NCBI GenBank assembly: GCA_027083665.1
Contig: JALWNV010000357.1
Location: 1-8,824, forward strand
From: Helicobacteraceae bacterium
Lineage (GTDB): Bacteria > Campylobacterota > Campylobacteria > Campylobacterales > Sulfurimonadaceae
Direction of reading: 5' to 3'
DNA length: 8,824 nt
Within the stretch, counting starts at the first letter, position 1; each line of letters begins with the position of its first letter. Under the pieces are notes generated by a model. The model was not told the DNA's origin and ran no database searches. It saw nothing but the letters and a program-made list of their open reading frames with translations. Positions 4,681 through 8,824 of the stretch are shown in pieces. The position numbers and the translations under genes are program-made.

Positions 4681-5456
4681 TTGAGCAGCAAGTAGTAAAT
4701 AGGGGCCATTGGTGTTCCCCACCGCGGCTGCATCTGAGTCTGACCCTCAAACCCGGAACCGGTATCAAAACCCGTTGGCTTGCTAAAAATTTTAGGAACA
4801 TGCCATGTGCTCAGGTCTTGATCGAAGGCGGCGGCATGGTAAAACATATAGTCCATATCGGTCACCTTGCCCGTGTCCCAGCCCCCGATATCCCGGTTGA
4901 ATGCGTAGGCAGAAGCGAACATAGAACTCATATCGGTCACATTGCTCGTATTCCAGTCGCCGATATCCCGGTCGAAGGTGGAGGCACCGATAAATACGGC
5001 ACGCATATTGGTCACGCTGCTCGTATCCCAACCGCCGATATCCTGGTTGAATGCAGTGGCACCGGCGAACATACTATCCATATCGGTCACGCTGCTCATA
5101 TTCCAGTCGCCGATATCCCGATTGAATGCAGAAGCAAAGTAGAACATCCAGCTCATCGCGGTCACACTGCTCGTATCCCAGTTGCCAATGGGCTGATTGA
5201 AAGTGTCTTTACCGCTAAACCAATAAGACATATTCGTCACACCGCTGGTACAGGCATGATCGGCTTCCACCGAGCCACCCCAGACAACAAGCTTGACTTT
5301 ACTGTCGATTTTGGTGTAAGTTACGCCGTCGACCGTCCCGTTTTCATCCACCGCAGCGTTTTCGCAATGAATAATGCCGTTTGCATCACGGTAAAAATTC
5401 GTATCATTTGAATAAAGGCCCGGAACCAAAAGCAAAGCGGCAAAAACATAACGCAT
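4677..5456 (-). CDS. Secreted BspA-like (DUF285) repeat protein, single module
   Basis: This 259-residue paralogue of the 2776-4338 protein begins with the signal peptide [16 protein letters not shown] (residues 1-16). A cap domain follows with C31 and C69 in I-H-C-E-N-A and H-A-C-T-S-G-V-T, then five 25-residue repeats from residue 86 (F-N-x-x-I-G-x-W-[DN]-x-[ST]) and a degenerate sixth (211-235). It ends with an end piece P-R-W-G-T and the tail [10 protein letters not shown]. The family forms elongated repeat proteins on the cell surface; a specific ligand is not predictable. The start at 5456 is preferred over an in-frame ATG at 5507, because AGGAGG (5463-5468) lies 6 nt upstream and the signal peptide begins here exactly as in the paralogue. 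The gene has its own promoter block and a leader of about 83 nt, directly downstream of the recQ terminator. Confidence 0.9.
   Translation of the reverse strand: MRYVFAALLLVPGLYSNDTNFYRDANGIIHCENAAVDENGTVDGVTYTKIDSKVKLVVWGGSVEADHACTSGVTNMSYWFSGKDTFNQPIGNWDTSSVTAMSWMFYFASAFNRDIGDWNMSSVTDMDSMFAGATAFNQDIGGWDTSSVTNMRAVFIGASTFDRDIGDWNTSNVTDMSSMFASAYAFNRDIGGWDTGKVTDMDYMFYHAAAFDQDLSTWHVPKIFSKPTGFDTGSGFEGQTQMQPRWGTPMAPIYYLLLN
4827..5201 (-). repeat. Five tandem 75-bp coding repeats, single-module BspA gene
   Basis: These 375 bases encode residues 86-210 as five exact-length 25-residue units. Several units carry F-N-[RQ]-D-I-G-[GD]-W in place of the F-N-Q-P-I-G-S-W seen in the other paralogue, so the arrays have diverged or expanded independently. 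Confidence 0.88.
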
Positions 5457-5462
5457 AAATAC

Positions 5463-5468
5463 CCTCCT
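5463..5468 (-). promoter_or_regulatory. Strong Shine-Dalgarno of the single-module BspA gene
   Basis: A perfect AGGAGG on the minus strand, 6 nt before the ATG at 5456. It fixes the start at the signal peptide and excludes the upstream ATG at 5507. The paralogue lacks such a strong site. Confidence 0.85.
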
Positions 5469-5540
5469 CTTTTTCGGTGTTTTCAGCGATTCTCTCCATC
5501 CCTCCACCGTTTCCCGTCTTGAGAAAGGGATGTCGTTTTA

Positions 5541-5565
5541 TATTGATTATATCTGAAAAAAAAGA
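5541..5565 (-). promoter_or_regulatory. Promoter block of the single-module BspA gene
   Basis: TATAAT (minus strand, 5546-5551) with a T8 stretch just upstream, identical over 25 bp to 4406-4430. The T-run is shared with the tail of the recQ terminator, so termination of recQ and initiation of the BspA gene occur in the same few dozen bases. Confidence 0.7.
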
Positions 5566-5591
5566 TTAAAACATCACCCTTCAGGGTGATG
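5556..5591 (-). terminator. Rho-independent terminator of recQ
   Basis: On the minus strand CATCACCC (5584-5591), loop TGAA and GGGTGATG (5572-5579) form an 8-bp stem followed by TTTTAATC and eight T residues. It lies about 80 bp after the recQ stop codon. Confidence 0.8.
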
Positions 5592-5672
5592 TTGGAAGTC
5601 TGCTTTGGAAGTTTATGCGGCATCCGTATGATACAGGCAATAGGCATACCGCTGCGCGGCTTGGACGCTCTC

Positions 5673-7484
5673 TTATTCTCGAAGCAGCGCCAAAAACGCC
5701 TCGCCGTAGCGCTCGAATTTCACCTCGCCCACCCCGTTGACTTCGAGCATCCGTTCTTTCGTCTGCGGGCGTACGGCCGCCATCTCCTTGAGGGTCTTGT
5801 CGCCGAAGACGACGTAAGGCGGTACGCCTTTTTCCTGCGCGATCTCGAACCGCAGTGCGCGCAGGGTCTCGAACAGCTCCGTATCGTAGTCGAAGATCTC
5901 GGGCGCGGCTTTTTTCACCGTTTTGGCCCGGACGTTGAGACGGTCGGCACGGATGAGCACCGGTTCGGCACCTTTGAGCACTTTCAACCCTGCTTCCGTA
6001 AGAACAAGCCCGTGATGTTCGTTCACGTCCAGCGCTCCGATCTCGAGCATGCGGTCGAGCACGACGAACCACTGTTTCTTGCTCAAAGATTCTCCGATAC
6101 CGTAAACGGAAAGCGCATCATGCCCGTTAGCCAATATCTTCTGTTCTCTCGAGCCGCGCAGCACGTCGACGAGATAGCTCTTGCCGAAACGCTGCCCGGT
6201 CCGGTAGACGGCCGAGAGCAACATCTGCGCCTCGGTCGTGATATCGCGTTTCTCGTAATCGGGCTCAAGGCAGTTATCGCAGTGGCTGCCGCACGGTGCG
6301 ATGCTGTCGCCGAAATAGGCGGCGAGCTGCTGATGACGGCAGGTCTCGGACGCCGCGTAGCGGTGCACGGCATTGAGTTTCTGCATCAGGTGCGCCTTGT
6401 ATGTCTCGTCCTCGTTCATCTCGACGAAGCGCTTCTGCTGAATCACATCCTGCGCCCCGAAGAGCATGACGACATCCGCATGGTCGCCGTCGCGTCCCGC
6501 GCGACCGATCTCCTGATAGTAGTTTTCGACCGTCTTGGGCAGGCTCATATGAAAGACGTAGCGGATGTTGCTCTTGTCGATGCCCATCCCGAACGCGATG
6601 GTCGCCACGATGATCTTCACCTCATCGTGGACAAAGGCATGAAAAACCCTGTTGCGCTCTTCGGTCGGCATCCCGGCATGATACGCTTCGGCGGCATAAC
6701 CTCTTTGACGCAGGAAGTTCGCCACCGCTTCGACACTCTTGCGCGAAAAAGCGTAAACGATGCCGCTTTCGTCTTTGTGGTCATCAAGAAAATTCCGCAG
6801 CTGGTCGTAGCCGTCCTTGATGCGATGGCGGACAGTGATCTGCAGATTGTCGCGGAAGAGCCCGCCTTGCAGTACGACGGGATTGTCCAGCCGCAGCAGG
6901 CGCAGGATATCGTCGCGCACATGCGGCGTCGCCGTCGCCGTGAACGCGGCGATATTCACTCCCGGAAAAAGGTCGCGCAGCTGCGAGAGCGCACGGTAAT
7001 CGGCACGGAACTCGTGCCCCCATTCGCTGATGCAGTGTGCCTCATCGATGACAAAATAGTTGAGCCGGATATCGGAGAGGACCTGCCGCATCCCGTCGGT
7101 ATTGAGCCGTTCGGGGGAGAGATAGAGAAAATCGACCTCCCCGGCATAAAGACGGCGGAGGATATCCCCGCTCTGCTCACCCGTCTGCATACTGGAGAGC
7201 ATTTCCGCACGCATTCCCTGCGCTTTGAGGCTCTGCACCTGATCATGCATCAGTGCCAGCAGAGGCGAAACGACGACGGTCGTCCCCTCCATCAACAGCG
7301 CCGGCAGCTGGTACGAGAGCGACTTCCCGCCGCCCGTGGGCAGGATCATCAGCAGGTCGCGGCCTTCCATGATCGCATCGACCGCCTCTTCCTGAAGCGG
7401 ACGGAAAGCGTTGAAACCGAAACGGTCTTTAAGCAGTCGGTATTTATCGGGTGAAAGCGTAGGCATATCTTGCATCTTTTTCAC
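5673..7484 (-). CDS. recQ: ATP-dependent DNA helicase RecQ
   Basis: This 603-residue protein, close to E. coli RecQ (about 609), unwinds DNA 3' to 5' during recombination and fork repair. All hallmarks are in order: F-R-P-L-Q-E-E (27-33), Walker A P-T-G-G-G-K54-S, D-E-A-H (147-150) followed by C-I-S-E-W-G-H-E-F-R, T-A-T-A-T (182-186), the RecA2 motifs Y-H-A-G and A-T-I-A-F-G-M-G-I-D-K (294-304), and Q-E-I-G-R-A-G-R-D-G (324-333). The zinc-binding cysteines are C382, C398, C402 and C405. A winged helix follows, then an HRDC domain (about 530-603, with P-P-Y-V-V-F and N-G-V-G). The GTG at 7484 is the longest start; ATGs at 7475 and 7466 are alternatives. TACGAT (7486-7491) could be a -10 element, in which case the ATG at 7466 would be used. 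A terminator separates it from the upstream FTR gene, so it probably has its own promoter. Confidence 0.97.
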   Translation of the reverse strand: MKKMQDMPTLSPDKYRLLKDRFGFNAFRPLQEEAVDAIMEGRDLLMILPTGGGKSLSYQLPALLMEGTTVVVSPLLALMHDQVQSLKAQGMRAEMLSSMQTGEQSGDILRRLYAGEVDFLYLSPERLNTDGMRQVLSDIRLNYFVIDEAHCISEWGHEFRADYRALSQLRDLFPGVNIAAFTATATPHVRDDILRLLRLDNPVVLQGGLFRDNLQITVRHRIKDGYDQLRNFLDDHKDESGIVYAFSRKSVEAVANFLRQRGYAAEAYHAGMPTEERNRVFHAFVHDEVKIIVATIAFGMGIDKSNIRYVFHMSLPKTVENYYQEIGRAGRDGDHADVVMLFGAQDVIQQKRFVEMNEDETYKAHLMQKLNAVHRYAASETCRHQQLAAYFGDSIAPCGSHCDNCLEPDYEKRDITTEAQMLLSAVYRTGQRFGKSYLVDVLRGSREQKILANGHDALSVYGIGESLSKKQWFVVLDRMLEIGALDVNEHHGLVLTEAGLKVLKGAEPVLIRADRLNVRAKTVKKAAPEIFDYDTELFETLRALRFEIAQEKGVPPYVVFGDKTLKEMAAVRPQTKERMLEVNGVGEVKFERYGEAFLALLRE

Positions 7485-7511
7485 AATCGTAGCCTATTTC
7501 GCAAAGCAAAA

Positions 7512-7538
7512 GAAAAAATATGGCCGCTCCGGGAGCGG
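7512..7538 (-). terminator. Rho-independent terminator of the FTR gene
   Basis: Minus strand: CCGCTC (7533-7538), loop CCG and GAGCGG (7524-7529) form a GC-rich stem followed by CCATATTTTTTCTTTT. It begins 5 bp after the FTR stop codon (7544-7546) and lies before the recQ start, so the two genes are probably separate transcripts. Confidence 0.82.
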
Positions 7539-7543
7539 ACGTA

Positions 7544-7882
7544 TCACTGATCGTGCGTCGCGGCGTATTCGGGGGTACAAAAGATACCGCAGTGGCACTT
7601 GCCCTCTTCGGGGATCTCATGCTCGATGGCGGGTTTGCACGGGCAGATACGGTCATCGGCGCTCTTGGGCTTGCCGTTTTCGTCTTCGACGACCATGAAA
7701 CAGGGGCAGAATCGCTTGCCGTAAAGCATCTTGTGGCGAGCCAGACCCATAATCACGCCTTCGTTGACATCCTCGTTGGGGTTGTACACCCATCCGAACT
7801 GTGCATTGACCTTGTCCGTGAATTTTTTGGTCTTCTCGAACTCCTTGAGAAACTCCTCGGAGCTCATATCGATCTGTTGCAT
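7544..7882 (-). CDS. Ferredoxin-thioredoxin reductase catalytic (beta) subunit
   Basis: This 112-residue cytoplasmic protein has the cysteine pattern of the FTR catalytic subunit: C59-P-C61, C80-P-C82 and C96-H-C98, with an additional C102 in C-H-C-G-I-F-C. In this family four cysteines hold a [4Fe-4S] cluster and two form the redox-active disulfide that passes electrons from ferredoxin to thioredoxin or similar proteins. No variable (alpha) subunit gene is next to it, consistent with the stand-alone FTR-like proteins of anaerobic and microaerobic bacteria and archaea. The start at 7882 is chosen because GAGG (7890-7893) lies 7 nt upstream and the conserved region begins soon after; an in-frame ATG at 7930 lies upstream of the probable -10 and was rejected. 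Confidence 0.9.
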   Translation of the reverse strand: MQQIDMSSEEFLKEFEKTKKFTDKVNAQFGWVYNPNEDVNEGVIMGLARHKMLYGKRFCPCFMVVEDENGKPKSADDRICPCKPAIEHEIPEEGKCHCGIFCTPEYAATHDQ

Positions 7883-7912
7883 ATTTCTACCTCGCTTTTT
7901 TCTTGAATTACA

Positions 7913-7918
7913 AGTATA
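7913..7918 (-). promoter_or_regulatory. Probable -10 box of the FTR gene
   Basis: TATACT on the minus strand, about 30 bp upstream of the start codon at 7882, preceded by an A/T-rich stretch. No -35 element is clear. The rest of the divergent intergenic region (to 8147) contains no gene that I can support. Confidence 0.5.
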
Positions 7919-8094
7919 ATTTTCTCTCACTTAAAAGCGTGAGAGCAAAAAAGCAAATCCCCAATCCCTAAGCGTAGCCATGCGTTTATGCGTAAATATG
8001 CAACACATTCTTCCCCCGCCGCTGTATAGGATTTTTTTAAACGTACCCGTTTTTGTACGGAACACTTTGCAAACGCCCGCGAAATTTTCCAGTC

Positions 8095-8120
8095 CGGACA
8101 ATGGTCCGCGGTGTTATAAT
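8095..8120 (+). promoter_or_regulatory. Promoter of the phosphodiesterase-like gene with inverted repeat at -35
   Basis: A perfect TATAAT (8115-8120) lies 27 bp before the ATG at 8148. In the -35 region there is no TTGACA but an inverted repeat, CGGAC (8095-8099) and GTCCG (8104-8108) with a 4-bp centre. A regulator binding there is possible but unproven. Confidence 0.6.
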
Positions 8121-8147
8121 ACCGTCTAATTTTCAAGAAAGAGTCCC

Positions 8148-8824
8148 ATGATAAAAGTACTCGGTGCCGACGGCAGCTACTCCCATAAAACGGAAGCCAC
8201 GGCCTTTCTGATCGGAAAAAATATCGTCATTGATGCGGGCAATATCATCAAAAGCATGGGCTGGAAATGCTGCGAAATCGAACATATATTTATCACCCAT
8301 ACCCACTTCGATCACATCATCGATCTGCCTTTCATCATCGACAGCTATTTCGAATGCCGGGAAAAGCCGCTCAATATCTATGCACTTCGCGAAAATATCG
8401 ACATTCTGAAACAATATATCTTCAACTGGACTATATGGCCGAATTTTGAAAAAATCTTTAACGCCGCCAGCAAAATCTCCGTTAACTTTGTCCCGATTGA
8501 TATCGGCCGGACCTTTACAATAAACGATATCGAAATCACAGCGGTCGGGGCGAACCACTCCGTTCCGACCTGCGGCTTCAAAGTCAAATACGGCGAAAGC
8601 GCCTTTCTTTTCAGCGGCGATACCTACATCAACCACAAACTGATCGAGATGATTAACCGGGACAGCAGCATCACATCCCTGCTTATCGATGTTTCTTTGA
8701 ACTCGCATGAAGAGAAGCTCGCCTACACAAGCAAACACCTTACCCCCAAGCTGCTCGAATCGATGCTGCGCTCACTTCGCCGCGATGACGTCACCATCTA
8801 TACCTACCATCAAAAACCGCTTCA
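8148..8824 (+). CDS. Metallo-beta-lactamase-fold hydrolase, class II cyclic-nucleotide phosphodiesterase-like (3' end outside window)
   Basis: 225 codons are visible before the window ends. Metal-binding residues of the MBL fold are in place: H51-T-H53-F-D55-H56, H137 in A-N-H-S-V-P, D158 in F-S-G-D-T, and H197 in K-H-L-T-P. The S-K-H-L-T-P and the H-x-K-P near the visible end (221-224) fit class II 3',5'-cyclic-nucleotide phosphodiesterases better than RNase Z or glyoxalase II. Substrate is not certain from sequence; a cyclic nucleotide is the family-based expectation. The ATG at 8148 follows a TATAAT promoter and an A/G-rich leader (AAGAAAGAG); no signal peptide is seen. It is transcribed divergently from the FTR gene. 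Confidence 0.82.
   Translation, partial: MIKVLGADGSYSHKTEATAFLIGKNIVIDAGNIIKSMGWKCCEIEHIFITHTHFDHIIDLPFIIDSYFECREKPLNIYALRENIDILKQYIFNWTIWPNFEKIFNAASKISVNFVPIDIGRTFTINDIEITAVGANHSVPTCGFKVKYGESAFLFSGDTYINHKLIEMINRDSSITSLLIDVSLNSHEEKLAYTSKHLTPKLLESMLRSLRRDDVTIYTYHQKPL

Noticed and set aside
5457..5507. Upstream ATG at 5507 as start of the single-module BspA gene
   Set aside because: It would put a charged 17-residue extension before the signal peptide; the AGGAGG lies 6 nt before the ATG at 5456, which matches the paralogue's start.
5586..7454. 622-codon open frame on the plus strand opposite recQ
   Set aside because: It is antisense to a complete, motif-perfect recQ, encodes no recognisable domain, and is explained by the GC-rich codon use of recQ leaving the complementary frame free of stops.
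7883..7930. Upstream ATG at 7930 as start of the FTR gene
   Set aside because: It lies upstream of the likely -10 box, and GAGG 7 nt before 7882 supports the shorter protein.
7927..8136. 69-codon minus-strand frame between the FTR and phosphodiesterase-like genes
   Set aside because: It overlaps the promoters of both flanking genes, has no recognisable domain, and has a composition unlike the neighbouring genes.
8133..8738. 201-codon minus-strand frame
   Set aside because: It is antisense to the MBL-fold gene, which has the conserved metal ligands and a promoter.

Overview
The window looks like a chromosomal segment of a free-living Campylobacterota-type bacterium (Sulfurimonas, Sulfuricurvum or Sulfurovum-like). 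This is an inference. It rests on the BspA/DUF285 repeat proteins with their 'CENA...CTSGVTDM' cap, the DUF1566 remnant, a single-domain ferredoxin-thioredoxin reductase catalytic subunit, and promoters with a TATAAT box preceded by a T-rich stretch instead of a clear -35. No rRNA, tRNA or phylogenetic marker is present to settle it.

Layout. (1) Positions 1-552 (+): the 3' part of a DUF429 gene whose start lies outside the window. (2) Positions 553-2190 (+): a small accessory island of two toxin-antitoxin-type modules. The first is an AT-rich MNT nucleotidyltransferase/HEPN pair with its own promoter. It sits between two copies of an approximately 80-bp direct repeat that encodes the C-terminus of the DUF429 protein. 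The second is a textbook yefM-yoeB pair with a TGTACA-type operator. It sits between two copies of a 24-bp motif, and a REP-like inverted repeat lies near its end. (3) Positions 2192-2656 (-): the decayed 3' end of a DUF1566 (Lcl_C) surface-protein gene. (4) Positions 2776-5456 (-): two tandem paralogous secreted BspA-like leucine-rich-repeat proteins. The first of these (2776-4338) carries two cap-plus-repeat modules and the second (4677-5456) carries one. Their promoter blocks, including a terminator-like hairpin, are also duplicated. (5) Positions 5673-7882 (-): housekeeping genes recQ and a ferredoxin-thioredoxin reductase catalytic subunit, each followed by a good rho-independent terminator. 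(6) Positions 8148-8824 (+): a metallo-beta-lactamase-fold protein resembling class II cyclic-nucleotide phosphodiesterases, cut by the window end.

Working together: the two TA modules are self-contained two-gene operons with overlapping reading frames. The BspA pair and the DUF1566 remnant form a cell-surface protein block. recQ, the FTR gene and the phosphodiesterase-like gene appear to be independent transcription units. The main points of interest are the repeat-flanked TA cassettes in the island and the duplicated surface-protein units with shared regulatory DNA and a shared C-terminal tail.
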